Source: Nymphaea colorata
Lineage: Eukaryota; Streptophyta; Magnoliopsida; Nymphaeales; Nymphaeaceae
Direction of reading: 5' to 3'
Assembly (NCBI RefSeq): GCF_008831285.2
Contig: NC_045147.1
Location: forward strand, 644,001-708,000
Length of the DNA stretch: 64,000 bases
Shown: piece by piece, positions 10,756 through 24,059 of the stretch
Layout: every line of letters starts with the position of its first letter
Numbering within the stretch: the first letter of the stretch is position 1
Position numbers and translations under genes: made by a program
The notes under the pieces: model-generated
What the model was told of the DNA's origin: nothing
Database searches by the model: none
The model's input: the letters and a program-made list of their open reading frames with translations, nothing else

Positions 10756-12475
10756 TTAGAACAGCCTTTGCAGAGTTGGATTCCCGAAAGGGCTTTTACT
10801 TCCGTCTGATTTGCTAGTTAAGCGTGTGAAGCCACCTAAACTGTGTCGCTTTGGGCACTCGGGACTCTTGGACAGCTTCCCATGGAGAACAGCTAAGTTT
10901 TGCTTCTGCTTCATATTTGGCTTGTTCTCAAAATAATCACAGGGAGCGCCATACCCAATTATTTCATCATAGTCCTGTCGTAGAATACGAAAAGAAATGA
11001 CGAGTTATTTAAAAAATTAAAATTTTATGACCGAAGAAACCAGGGAAAAAGAAGGCCAGAAGTGTTAGATTTATCTACCTTGCATTTCGACTTGGCATAA
11101 TAAGGTGTCAAGCAAGGATTCATGTCTCTAAGTATCCTATCACTTGGACTGCCAGGAGATGCTGGTTCCCCAGATGGGCCAGAACTGAATTCCTGAACAA
11201 AATATTTCTTTGTCAAGCAAAAAGCCAAGAGTGCCTACTAACTGACGCAGGTGTTTCTGCACAAACTTTATTATTCAAGCCCAACAAAACTTTGAACTGT
11301 TATTCTGTTAATGGATTTACGAACAAGATAACGCATAGTTTGAACTGTCTTCTTATGTTCTGGAGGAAAAAAAAAAGGAATCATGGTTACCAGTGAATTA
11401 GCTGCCTCTTCATTGCATCCTGGTGTCGCAGGCCAGCTGGAGATGCCATCAAAGTCATCTTTTGATCCATATTTTTCAGCTTTGACCTGCATGTGCAGAG
11501 TGACATCACTAGCATTGTTAAGTACATAAACGCAGAAAAGTATTCATAAATGGCCATTTCCGAAAGCACGAAAAAAATGCAGGATTATAATGTATCCTTA
11601 GCGATCATAATTCGACAGCCACAACAGACTACTAGGAGGACACATATCATTATATCTGGCTCAGAAGAGATTACCTCAGCAAGTCCCTCAGCCAAGCTTC
11701 GAATCTGGCCAGTGAGGGAAGAAACCTGCTCCTGAAGATTTGGAATGACTTCTCTAGCATGTCTCAGTTCTAAGCCTTGCTTCTCTAAAAGCTTTTCAAG
11801 TTGCAATGTCGAAATATCAGGGAGTAAAATTGAAGATTTTAGTGCCCTTATCTCTTCCCTTTGTCTCAAACAGACGTCCTTCAGTTTCTCCACCTGTAAA
11901 ACCATAAAATGAGTAAGATAATTGGTCATGAAAGGGAAAAAATGTAATAAAATATCGTTCTCAATTGACCCCAATAAAGTACAATTAGCCACAAGAGAGA
12001 GCAAAAGCATCTCTAGGCATATAATTTATAGCGATTGTAATTTTAAAAATAACCTAAGTTGGAATTGGTTCCTAAATTGCCAGGAACTTCTGTTAACGTC
12101 TCCCTTATTGTCCCATTTGGTTACAATTTCGGCTTAACAAGGAGAATAATGACCAATTCGTTTTTCTTTATCTCCATGAATACTTACAGCATACACATTA
12201 TTATGACAATAAATTTTAGTCGGACTAATTTAGTATAATACGGACGAAGTATAAGAGCCTGTGTTCATAGTCACTCCAAGGACATTGAAAATCTCACGAA
12301 ATAGCTAACTTGAGCTCAAGTGGAATATTTCAGTTTCGGGCTACAAGAGTAAAGATGCATCTCAAAATATTGATGGTATTCAAGAACACATGATAACAGT
12401 CTAACACTACCAATTTTAGAATTGTTCGACAAATTGAAATAATCTTACGTGTACCTGAAAAAATAACTTTTCACC

Positions 12476-12532
<57 letters not shown>

Positions 12533-14511
12533 GATGCAAGATGAAGCAGTTTTACTATGCATCCCCCTTCGGCCTATCTCTTTGTTCAAACAAAACATGA
12601 GGAGTGCACCTACAGAACACCTCTGAAAGAAGCACTTATACTATGATGAGGCTTAAAATCATTACTTACTAGAAAAGACAAGAAATGAGCGCGGCTGTAC
12701 TCAAAAACCATTCTATATAAGAGACCAAATTGATTGTGTTAACTCGCCAACAAAAGGGTAACTTCACGCCCATAAGAATCTTCAATATTAAGCAGAGTGA
12801 TCATTTGCAACCTCAAACAAAACGCGATTGACAAACAATTAATAATCCATTTTCAACAGAGAATGTGGCACAATTAGTGAAATGCCGGCACTTAGATAGC
12901 CGAAATAAATAGTTCTCCTGGTTTCATGTTACTTCTAGTTAAGTTCATTTTTGTAAAGATGAATTCCACTGAGCAACATTTGAGAATCCACAGTGCATTG
13001 CTATCTTTGTGTGAAGAAATTCATAAGACGCCAAAACCAAGGACCATGGCAGCTTTAGAAAACTTCCACAGAAATTTTGCAATTCAACAACACTTTTTTG
13101 GAGGATGGGTTACTGAATCACCGCATGACCTTTCCCGATGAAGGTCTTTAAAGTTTAAACCCCACCCAAGAATTACTTTTACTGAGTGAAGCAATGGAAA
13201 GGATAATTCTGCTCAAACTAGGAGCTTCTGATTGATTAGTAGGGAATAGGGCCTTAATTGGAACAAGGTTCAAAAGGTTCAGTACTACTTTAGATCTGAT
13301 CTCCTGTACAGAACAATAGATATGGGTGTCATTGATTTAGTTTCGAAGGGTTCTTATCCGAAAAGCGGAGAAGATCTAACCGGTCTGTAGGGGAAAAAAA
13401 GAGGTTTGTAGAATGCAATAAGTGCACAAGTTAAACAAGACACACTTTACAAATGGCTGTCCCAAATAATTTAAGAATAAACGAAAACGTCAACCGGTCT
13501 TCGTATGCAGGAATCTATATTTGAAAACAGTGAACAGTTTTGCAAAGGTAAGAAATTTGATAGTTTTCTACTCAAATTAATATGCTCATTGAGCCAACTG
13601 AGGAGATGGCAGGCTCAGTAGCTCGGGACCAAAATGAAAGCGTCAGTTACCCTTGACCTGCAGAAAACAATCAATGAAAAGTAGTACTTATACCGAAGTC
13701 ATTATATATGTTTCTTGTCAATTTCAACAGCAAAGGAATACCGAAGTTAACTGATTGGACTTCACAATTTTCGAAGAATGTAAACTCGAAGGAATAAAAT
13801 ATGACACTAAAGAAAGGAACAATCGTACTTCATCATTTTTCTCGACCAGCATTCCCTTGAGCTCCTCAATCTCCATTTCATACTCCTTGTTCCGGCTCAT
13901 GAGGTCTCGTTCGCTCTTTAGCACCATCGCTAATGTTCTCGTGTTCTCCTTCCCCTCCGGCAACGCCTTCTGCAATAACCAGATACACTAGGTCAAGCAA
14001 AAGCAGCAAACTCGTGCTTCCAATCTGATCACTCTCAACAGCAGAGACATCAACATGAGAAAGGGATGACCTTAGTTTGGGACCGATGATCAGAAGCCTT
14101 CTCAAAGAACTTCCGGTGAAGGTTGGACACCCTTGACGCTTTTGCGGCCGTCTTCTTCAGATCGGTGGCGATTATATCCGCAGGGATCACGAGCTTCGGC
14201 GGTGTCGCGGCTTTCGACGGCTTCGCCTTCCTTTCAATAAACCTCTTCACTAGCGAGGCGAAGTTCTGCTCGTTCTTGGCCTTCACCGGGGTAGAGTAAG
14301 GGACACCGGCGGATTGCGCCCTGGCGAGGACGCGGGACCCATTCCCCTCTGCCAGCGACAGGAATTTCGCCGAGCCAGCAGTACAGAGTCTCGGATCTCC
14401 GGCGGAGGAGGATGCCGAGGAAAGCGCAGAGGAGGCGGAAGAGAGCTGGGAGGAGACAGAGGAGTGCGAGTCGCACAAAGCGTAACGAGAAGCAGCCTTA
14501 CCGGACGCCAT
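10756..14511 (-). CDS. Plant coiled-coil protein of unknown function
   Basis: Six coding exons on the minus strand: 14071-14511, 13829-13969, 11675-11893, 11391-11486, 11079-11192 and 10756-10974. All introns are phase 0 with GT-AG borders, giving 409 aa from MASGKAASRY. Residues 15-40 are Ser/Ala-rich. Residues 82-145 form a basic segment (FASLVKRFIERKAKPSK, SRVSNLHRKFFEKASD). Residues 148-267 are charged heptad-like helices typical of coiled coil (SERDLMSRNKEYEMEIEELK, EKLKDVCLRQREEIRALKSS, QVSSLTGQIRSLAEGLAE). The C-terminus is polar with SPGSPSDRILRDMNPC, YDEIIGYGAPCDYF and the end SPFGNPTLQRLF. I do not recognise a named family; cytoskeletal or chromosome-associated coiled-coil proteins look similar in composition. 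The start is the first Met of the clean N-terminus; the frame remains open upstream. The exon 1 donor (AAG|GTCATC) is weak. Confidence 0.85.
12477..12528. repeat. (AT)n microsatellite
   Basis: About 26 AT units inside intron 2 of the coiled-coil gene (11894-13828). The rest of that 1.9-kb intron holds nothing I recognise. Confidence 0.95.
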
Positions 14512-15312
14512 TTTCCTGGTGCCGGAAATTCCTGTGCTCCGTTCTCCGGCGGATCGCTCGTTTCCGGAGCTCAGGGTTTTATCATTTTCCGCGCCGTTTT
14601 TTTTTTTTTTTTTGCAATTATTTATCATTTCGAATTTCAAAAGCCTTCCCCTTTTGCGGCACAGCAGGAAGAGCGGGCTCTTTTCCCTTTCAAACGAATA
14701 ATGGTTACGAATCGGATCGGGCGAATTCGAAGATTCACCTGCTCCGATCAGTTTGAGCGTGAAATTTCGTGCCATTCCACCAATAAAGCGGAGGACCGGG
14801 CACGTTTGATCTCCTTCGGAAATTATATTCAAAAATTTGAAATCGGCACCAAGTAATGGGTAGCGTCAGGTTGAGTGGCATGTTACGTCTTCAGCTCGAT
14901 TTTTAAAAGATCTTGAAATTAGGAGTGGTACCATAGAAGCAAGTGAACTTCCTCCTCTCTTCTATCAAATGCTAGAGAAAATTTTTTTTCGCATTGGAAT
15001 CAAGTTTGTGAAATCTTCATCCCACCCATTCGAGGACGATTTCAGAACCAAAATGATTGGAACTGCTGAAGTGGGCAACTCGATGGACTGTGCACAAAGA
15101 GAGACAGACACTGATGTGATGTGAGAATGACAATCAAGCAATCATTCTTACCAATGTGAAGAAAAAAAAAAAAACTAGATAATTGCGGCAAGTGAGGTTT
15201 TAGCAATTGGTGGTTAAAGAGAGAGAGTAAGCAACTGAGGATGACCGACAATCGTGTCAGCTATTGCTTTAGATAAAATGAAAGTCGCTACTTGGAATGT
15301 GAGGGTTCTTAA
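14512..15312. other. Upstream region of the coiled-coil gene
   Basis: Contains the presumed promoter and 5' leader of the minus-strand coiled-coil gene, including an 18-base T run near 14598-14615 (A run on the sense strand). No convincing gene is visible here. Confidence 0.5.
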
Positions 15313-15957
15313 CAATGTACGGTACGTTACGTATCGTACAGGTTGAAGAAACCTATACGATATGCATTCAATACGCGTGAGTATCGTACGTGTATCGGTC
15401 GTATCGCACGATACGGACAATACACTATCGTATTGTACGATACGAGAGAAAAATTAAAGTTTGACCCCTTTTTTGCGTGTTCTTTTAAAAGTTGCGCTCT
15501 TCTCTCTATTTCTTTTTTTGTTTCTAAACACTTCAAGAAAAACATGGGAGGAAGAGATTTTCTCCATTTGCATCAAGCTTTGCCGGTAAAGAAGCTTTCT
15601 TTTTCGTTGTGAGGACGGTGGGAACGATTGACGAAGATTATTGTTGAATCATAAAAAATGATAACTATATGTTTTGACTTTTGAACTTATGAATTGTGAT
15701 GTAATCGAATTCTGTACGACTGCTTATTATGTTATTTTGAATGTCTCATTTCTTATTTTGGAATGTGTTGTTCATACTTTATACTTCATAATTCATATAA
15801 ATGAATGTTCCTTTAAATACATTTTTCTTGATTTTTTCTTATTTTTTTGGTTTTTTATATTTTTTATGATTTTTATTAATTTTTAAAAATTAAAAAATTA
15901 ATTTTACGATACCCCATGTAGGTTTGCCCAACCGATAAGCGATACGCTGTAACATTG
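15313..15957 (+). mobile_element. hAT-like non-autonomous DNA transposon, copy 2
   Basis: Left end CAATGTACGGTACG; reverse complement of the right end CAATGTTACAGCGTATCGC. Subterminal GTATCG/CGATAC motifs lie at 15325-15445 and 15905-15975. It shares an internal block with copy 3 (cacttcaag followed by a gggaggaagagatttt-like string) and the attaattttacgata block before the right cluster. The flanking 8-mers (gttcttaa and gttggata) agree at only four positions, so a target duplication is not convincing here. No transposase. Confidence 0.6.
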
Positions 15958-16159
15958 GTTGGATACAGTAAGAATTACGTATCGTGTTAGATCAGGCAGC
16001 GTGGTTCATGCCTTGTTATTATTGCTGAAACTAAGCTTCAGCCCTTAACTCGTTCGCTGCTTCTTTAGTCACCCTTCTTTTGGTGGTTGGGCGGGAAAAT
16101 TCTTCTTGCCTAGTCTCTTTTTTTTGAAAGGGAGTATTGTGCATGTTGGTCGGTTTTCC

Positions 16160-18290
16160 ATTTATGCTTGGCTTCACAGTTTAGTCTGCATGGTCATGTC
16201 CTCGTTACGGCTGTCTATGGTCAGTACGTTGGAGCCCTAAGCCCCAATTCTAGGCTGAACTTGAGGAGATCCGTTCCACCTTCCATGATCCCTAGCTGAT
16301 TGTCGATGACTTCAATTGTCTCCTCAACCTGGTAGACTCTTCTGACCATGTCTTCATTTTTGTTTCTATGAGAGTTCTTGCATATTTTATTTTTGTCAAT
16401 GGTCTCTATGATGTTCCGTTGCAAGGTTCCTCCTTTACCTAGTCTAATAATCGTTCCCCCCGCTTCTTCAAAGCTTGATTGTGTTCTCCTCTCCCCAGAT
16501 TTGCTCTCTTGTTATCCTTTTGTGGCCATGACTGCTGGCCCTATGTTCCTTTCTGACCAGTCTCCCCTCTGGCCTCTTCCTCCATCTCTCCCATTGTTCG
16601 ACTGTTTCGCCTCCACCTCACTTCAGATTTGAGTTGTGGTGGCTCTAAGATAAGAGCTTTCTTGAGGTGGTTCTTTATTCATGGTTCTCACCTATTGAGG
16701 TGGTCCAGGCTGCAATCACCCCTAGTAGACGGTTGCATGATGTAGTTTTCTTGGCTAATGCGGTTGTCCATTCCATTTACTCTTTCCACTATCTCTCTTT
16801 TATCTTTAAGCTCGATATGCTAAGGCTTTTGACTCGGTTAACTGAGATTTTCTCTTCAGCTTTCTCCCTGGGTATGGTTGTGGCCAAAACTTTCGTGGAT
16901 GGGTTCACAGTCTCGTTGCTAAGGACCAAATGGCTATTTCCTTCAATGGGTATGTTGGTAAGTTATTTTCATTGTGTTGTGGGCTTCGTAAGGGTTGTCT
17001 CATTTCCCCTCTTCTTTTTAATTTGTTGTTGAAGCTTTTGCTGCCCTCTTCCACTTTGCATCAGACTCTATCTTTCTCAATGTGTTATCGCTCCCTAGTC
17101 AGCCCATTTTATCAATCATCCAGTACGCAGACAATTTCATCGTATTTGGTAATGCCACTCGACAGAAGATTGCTAGAGTTTGGCTCTTGCTTTGGCTTTT
17201 GAGTTGGCCTCTCGGATTTCCATCAATCCTGCCAAGTGTTAGCTTTTTCTCTTTCATGTTCATCTTGCAGCTGCAACTTTTATGGGATCCTGCTTTAGTT
17301 ATAGTGTCTTTTCATCACCGTTTGACTATCTTGGCCTATTGTTATCCCTTTTTTTGCCGCCATCCTCCTTCTGGGCAAATATCAAGCAGTGGATGCTCAA
17401 CCTGCTTTCAACGCAGGCATGCTAAGATCCTCTCTCTTGCTGGTAGAATCACCCTGTCTACCATTGCCTCACCTCCTTCAATGCTTCCTTTGGCAATGTG
17501 AGTGCTCTTCGGATTGTCTTGTGCATTGGAAGGTTGTTACTCGTCCTCGACTCTTTAGGGGTTCCAACATCCCTCACCTACCTAAACTGCCTCTCTTTGT
17601 TCTTGGTTATAGCATCTGGCCACGTCTGAGCAACCTCTTGCCCTCAGCCTAGTCCATCATGACATACTGGCTTTCATCTACTTAGCTCACCTATCCCCTA
17701 ACCTTGCCCCTACTTGGACCATTTCATCTTCTGCCTCCTATTACTGTGCTACGTTTGGACCGATCGTTCTATGACTCCCCCATTGTGCCCTTTGGTTCTT
17801 TGATCCTTTTTCATGTTTCATGGTTTTTGTTTGGCTCATTCTTGCTGGCTACGTCAATACCTTAGACCATCTCCAGCACCTTGGGATTCGTTTGGCTAAC
17901 AAGTGACTATTTTGCATCTTTGTTGCCAAATCGAGAGAGTACTTTTTTGTTGACTGCCCTTTCTTTTGTCACTTGCCTCCGCCTAGCATTCCCTCCCCCA
18001 CACCCTCCCTGGTTCCCTCTCCCCTAGAAAATTCCTTCTCTTTTCACCTTCACTTTTAGTCAGCAATGGTTGGCAATTTATCTAGCAATTTTGGCTTATT
18101 TGCTGTTGGTGGTGGGTTTGGGAGGAGCAGAATAAATTGAATGTTCATGGACACAACAGTGAGTGTTGCTTCAGTTGAACGCATTGTGAAGGCATATGTC
18201 CATCCTGCCCTCTGTGTTGGCTGCAGGATGACTTCTACTTCTGACTAGCTCTTTCTCTCCCCCATTTTCCTCTTCTTGCTTTTGTTCTCG
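16160..18290 (+). mobile_element. Decayed LINE (L1-type) retrotransposon
   Basis: Many short plus-strand frames carry LINE protein pieces in the right order. An endonuclease-like stretch lies near 16200-16330 (TAVYGQY and, further on, a decayed DFN motif). RT pieces follow: GLRKGCLISPLLFNLL near 16980 and QYADNFIVFGNATRQKIARVWLL near 17118, where the YADD box reads YADN. RILSLAGRITLST-like sequence comes near 17420. A zinc-finger RVT-type stretch with LAGYVNTLDHLQHLGIRLANK lies near 17840. Stops and frameshifts are frequent. The last 500 bp are repeated at 50701-51225. Confidence 0.8.
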
Positions 18291-19429
18291 CTCAGGTTTT
18301 TGTGTTTCATGTTATCTTTGTTTTTGTTTTCTTTGCCAATTTTTCTTTTTTCTTTTATCCTTTTATTTTACCTCTGTATATTGGCGATGCCTTGTCACCA
18401 CGTTTTCTTTTATTGACTTCCCATTCCATCGGCTTAATGTGTGAGCATCTACAAACCTTGTCCTCCTTACCAGCAACTGCAAACCTCTCAACAAACCGCA
18501 GTTTTTTCTCAACACAACATCATTTTGTTGCTGCTCACTCCTTTCCAGCAGCCCCTTCCTCAACAAACTGCAGCTCCTTCATTTCGAATATGGTGAAGTT
18601 TCTCTCAGTTCACTCTCCCCTTCTTTCATTCATTATTTTCTTCTTCTTCTCACCAATTGCAGCCTCATCACCAGTCCCTTTATCTCTTTTTCTCTTGTTG
18701 GCTTAATCTCATTTGTTTGGAATTGTCATTGAAAAAAGCTTCATGTTGTGCTTGCATTTGGTTAAAAGAAACGAAATTTTTTCTTTATTTTCCAAGTGTA
18801 ATTGGTCACAATGTAGAGAACATTTAGTTTTTTCTGTTTTTATTGTCCATTTATGTCAAAATTGTAGAGAATGGCTCCTTTCTCTGTCTTTCTCTCACTC
18901 TCTTTCTCCCTTTCTCTCTTTTTGTCACCCTTTTTGAGACACCCAAAATGGATGTTGGTGACTAGTTGTAAACGACTTGATTGGCTTGCCCTTCGTTTGT
19001 GTAGGTATAAAAGTCATCTTTGGCACTATGAAATCACATTTCTACAAAAAATAAAACTTGATTCTTTGTCATCTTTCCATTACTTTTATATGTTTTCTTT
19101 TGAGTACTCTCCCTAGTTTATTATTTGCCCACTCTTGATGTTCTTCTACTAGCTTTGAATTGATTCTACTAGAGTTTTAGTGAGTTATACTTGAGAGTGG
19201 CTTCTTTTCCATGTCTTCTTTAATTTTATTATCTTAGTTTATTATCTGTTTTATTGTTTGATTTTTTTATGGCGATCATCATGAACTCGTGGTTTGGGTG
19301 TTGGCATATTTATTTCTATTGGTTCCATTGCAAACCTGCTGAGGGTCACCCAAAGTATTAGAGAACAAAATAATGGATATTTACATATGAACATGATCTA
19401 GGAGGACAGCTCTGACAGTCAAGCGGTAG
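18291..19429. other. AT/CT-rich DNA without a recognisable gene
   Basis: T- and TC-rich low-complexity sequence. A few 60-130 codon frames exist (for example 18302-18706, Phe/Ser-rich) but show composition bias only and no domain. Confidence 0.5.
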
Positions 19430-20400
19430 AGCATCCTAATATAGATTACAACTTGCAGGATAAGGCTTCAGCAAGAGGGAGATAACATCAAAGGCAAGGT
19501 TGGAGTTTGACAAAACAATGTAGTTTCTGCAGCAAAAAAACACATAATTCCTTAGGGCGACTTTGAGAGACAAGGTTTGAGGCATCACTCCAAACACATG
19601 GGCCAATTGTGAGCAAAATTTTGTCACTCAAGCAAGGCACCATTAAGATGGTGTCTTCTATCAACTTCAATATCAGAAGGAGAGAGGGGTGCTGATGGCA
19701 TAGGAGGCCGCCCTTTACTGAGCTACTGTCACCATCAAAGATACTGAATGCGAGCTTAACAACATAACAGCTAACATGTAGTGCTACCTGGACTTGAGTA
19801 TAACCTGCATTACCAACCTCCAATGTTTAGGTTGGATGTTGGTGGCGAACCAGACCATTACCTCCCCGAAGAGCTTGGAGTATAGGTGGACCTGCTCCCA
19901 ATGACATTTGAGATCATTGCAGATGGATGTTGTGTGGCCTTTTCTAGGGGAGTTGGCTCTCCATGCCTGTTTTGTTTCTCATTTTCCAAATCATATCAAT
20001 TTCCGAACGGAGCACCGATTGCCATACATCTGATCACCACCCACTTAGAAACTAGTCATTAGCACTTAAGGGTGAGGTTGATGAGATCTAGGCCAAGAGG
20101 GATATTGCATTCAAATTTCTTCTCTGACCATTTTCAGACTCGATTGCATGTGGCAAAGAGATGATTGATGTCTTCCTCTTCAACTTTACATAGTACACAT
20201 TGATTAGCAAGTGCTACACCAATCCTCTTTCACTTATCAAGAATGAGCTGCCTCTTCTCACAAGCAAGATAGGAGAACCATTTGGCACTGGATGGTGCCT
20301 AAATATATGTGTGCCAATCAGCTGGGTCACATTTTTCTATAATTAAGTTATAAATCTCCAAGCTGGTGAGTGAGGATGCGTTAGCTGATTCTATACAAAG
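19430..20400 (-). mobile_element. LINE 3' fragment, minus strand
   Basis: Read on the minus strand, about 20100-20310 encodes a zf-RVT-like segment (SAKWFSYLACEKRQLILDK, GVALANQCVLCK, EEEDINHLFATC). Downstream (about 19990-20030) is IWKMRNK, a phrase common in plant LINE C-termini. Stops interrupt the frame. Orientation is opposite to the LINE at 16160-18290, so this is a separate insertion. Confidence 0.65.
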
Positions 20401-20903
20401 ATGATCCAAATCTTGGGATATGGTAACACTATGAGCCACTTGCCCCACCCAAAGTTGATGAAACCATCCTACCCAACTGCTCCCAATCGTGTAGAGTATG
20501 TTTTATCCTATGTCCCAGCCAATGGCTCTTTCTTTGAGTGCTTTCTTTGTGCAACACTTTCTATTTATCTTGTAATGATGGACTCGTATCATGATGAGAA
20601 AGATCAAAGCAGCTGTGTGCTGGTTTATACCATGGATGTAGGTCCAAAGGACTTAACCACGTTAATTTCTATGTGTTTTCTATTCTTTTTCAACTTCACG
20701 CCATGATATTAGAGCAAAGGTTTTGCTCATTCTAGTGTCATTCATCCAGCCTCCTCTTCCTCAACATCATGATGGAAAGACCAAGCGATGACACCGCAAA
20801 CCATGTGGTAGAAAAAATTATTGTGCAAGAACAATCAAGCTCCGCCCACAAATTCATGTTTATTCTTCTCAATGGAAGCTCTGAGTGGGAGAAACAAGCT
20901 CGA

Positions 20904-23093
20904 TGTTATCACCCCAAAATTTTTCAAAAAGACTATATTTCATTTCATTCAAATGAATTATCAATTATTCCATTTCAATTTAATTTCTAAACCCTAAACC
21001 CAACCATAGATCCAAAATAAACTACCATATCCATGCCTAAGTCCAATTCACGACTATTCGGTCCAAAACAAATTTCTAGACCCCTGAGTCCAAACGCAAG
21101 GAATCAAACTCTTGGATCCAAATTAGATCCAAAATCCAACTCTAGGATCCAAATTGGATCCAATACCCAAGTCTAGACCCAAACCAAGAATTTCAAACTC
21201 AAATCCAAAGTTGAGATTAAAACAACAAAATTTGATGCTATCGAGCACCACGTGCGCATGCACAAACCTTCCATTTGTTTTATGTCTAGTTCTAGCACCA
21301 AAATGTGTTTTTGAGCTTAAACCACTCACTAGAATGCATCCGTGACCAATTAAACCTATTTGAATAAAACGAGCCTGGAATCACTCAAAACAGAGTCTAC
21401 CCCATTTGTAACAAAAATCATTTTTTATACACATTTAAAGAAAAGGATTTTATGTTTTTTTTTTTAATGAACAGACCCCCTTCATTTGAACCTAGTGCGG
21501 TAGGGCCACCAGCATGCTTGATCGCGCACGTGCAAATGCTTCGAGCAGGGGCCTGCGTGCAGCGTAGGCCCCATTGTTAGCTAAAAATTACCTCCAAGGG
21601 GCGGTTTTGGGACTGTTGGGTGGGCATTAGCCCTACCCACACATCAAAGGGGTATTTACATGGCTAAAGTCCAATTCCACTTGGTCAAAACATATTTTAA
21701 AAAAATTAAAATCATTCAAAAATACTTAGAATTCGCATAAAAATATTGTTAAATTCAAACAAATTAAATTTTGAGTTTTAACTCCAAAACTCTCTATAAA
21801 TACCCCCACAATCTTCTCTCTTAGGCATGAGCTAATCTTTATAGAACCTATAGTGCTTTCTCACATGAAGATTAGAGTTTTTATCTAGCTCTCTCTCTCA
21901 ATTTCTCTGTTCTTTTCTTCTTCTTCTTCAACCTTGGGAGCAAGCTTATCCAAGTTCCAATTCTTCAATGGAGTACGAGGAGATCCCTTGGAGGAATACT
22001 TTCATCATTTTAGAGTTTCACCCAAGGCGACCGTAGGATCATCCAAAGAATGAGACTCGTTCCTAAAACCATTTACATTAAGAGGTATGTAGGCCTTTTC
22101 TTGTTTTCATTTATTTTTATTTTCTCTTGCTACCTGTCAATGACCATGCCAGAAAGCTTTAAAGATTTCCTATCCAGAGTGTATAGCTACTCTTGAGTGC
22201 ACCGGGAGTATGAGCAAGGCAAAATAAATTCTATTTCTTCATTTATTTCTCACATATGTTTGCTATATTGCTTTGTTCATCATTTATGTTTGAGATGATG
22301 TTCATGCAAGATAAATTAATTTTTCTTAATTAATAAACAAATGAATGGTGAAAATGAATGTTTGGGTTGAGATTTCTTCATTATTATGTTGAATTTGAGG
22401 TTGTGATTTGTTCAAACCGGAAAAAACTCTTCACGAATATATACATGTTAAAATGCATCTTTATGACATTCTCACGTTTAGCTTCTCCCTTAATCACTCA
22501 ATTAGGGACCCCGATGAATGTTTTCTTATGTTGATCTTCATTTCATGCATGTTTGATTTTCTTCCATACTCAATTGTGGGAGAAATATATTTTCTTGTAA
22601 TAAATAAAATAATTATGGTTTTATGTTCACATATAAAAATATTTAGAATCATATTTTTCAAAAGATTTTTGAAAGCACAAACCCTCTTTAACGAGGCATT
22701 GGAGACTTATCCTAGGCTCTTGCATGAGCCCAAGTTCCTTTTCGACCAATATAAAAAAAATTGGAGTCAGATATTTTCAAATTATGTATTGATTTCAACT
22801 CTCATAAATACATATGCATATGTACATGTTATATATACATGCACATGACTCTCTCGTTTTTCTTCTTTCTTTATGATTTTAACATATTTCTTTACAAATT
22901 TTCATATACGTATACATATAAATGAATATATATGTATATTTCATTCTCTCTCTACAAGTTAAATGTCTTCTTTTACAAATTTTCATAAACCTTTATATCT
23001 CTCTCTAAAATCTCTCTCTTTCTCTCTCTAAAATCTCTTTCTAAAATCTTTTTCTCCCACTCCATTCGAGTTAATACTTTTCTTTCATGAGCT

Positions 23094-23160
<67 letters not shown>

Positions 23161-24050
23161 ATAAATATGTATATGTATATGTATATATATATCTCTCTCT
23201 CTGCCTATTCCTCTTGGATTAAAGTATGTCTTCTTTTTCATTATTTCGAATGTTTTTCTCCCAAGGTTCTAAGGTTTTAATTTTATATTTATCAACTTCA
23301 CAGATACCAAAACTCAAGTAATGACTCAATATTGGAATCATGTTTGATCATAACCTCATCTCATTTTCCAAAAAATTTATCTCTTCATAGAAATATTTAC
23401 GACAATTACATAAATAAAAATAAGCAACTTAAATGTATGTAATGGTAGAAATACTTTTAGATGAATGTTATAATATGAATGCTTTTAAATGAATATTGTG
23501 GTAGGAATGAGTGATTTGATTCTAATTCATGTAGGGTCAATACACTTATACTTCTACATTCATTTGTGAAATTATGAATGATCACAAGCACTTCTCTAAA
23601 AGAATTTAAGCAAAAAGAGATAGAACTATAGTTTTGTAACAACCGAATTAAAGCAAAATCTCAAACATGCTTAAATTCTTAAGGAAACTTGAAATTGATT
23701 TCAAAAAAAGTTATCTTCAAATGTTTCCAAATGATATTTGTAAGAATTTTTCAAACCAAAGTGTTTTATATTCTCAAATGATTCTTCAAAACTTTCTCGA
23801 AAATTTGAAACATTAAATCTTTAATATTTTCTCAAACACAACACCACGTTTAGAATGAAAAGATGTTTAAGAAAAACAGAAATGCATAAAAAATAAGCAT
23901 AACCCTTGGGTTGGTTACTCCTGATAAAGCCGTCGAAAACAATCAATCCTCGTACCAACAAACGAGTCTCTTTTTCTCTTATTTCAAAAAAATAATTTTT
24001 TTTTTAAAACACTCTAAAGACTAAAATAGATTTTTGGGGATGCAAACACT
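20904..24050 (+). repeat. Possible LTR-like region before the copia fragment
   Basis: Starts TGTTATCACCCCAAAATTT, close to the TGTAACACCCC start seen in many plant LTRs. A TATA-like box, ctctataaatac, lies near 21790, followed by a pyrimidine-rich stretch that would suit a transcription start. A (TA)n(TG)n microsatellite sits at 23096-23162. The copia gag fragment begins just after. No matching second LTR is visible in this window, so this is a suggestion only. Confidence 0.25.
23096..23162. repeat. (TA)n(TG)n microsatellite
   Basis: An alternating TA run of about 50 bases followed by a TG run, in AT-rich intergenic DNA. Confidence 0.95.
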
Positions 24051-24059
24051 CAACTACAT

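Noticed and set aside
14314-14856. 180-codon plus-strand frame
   Set aside because: Antisense shadow of exon 1 of the coiled-coil gene.
19405-19440. tRNA-like string gtcaagcggtagagc
   Set aside because: No box B at proper spacing and no cloverleaf can be drawn.
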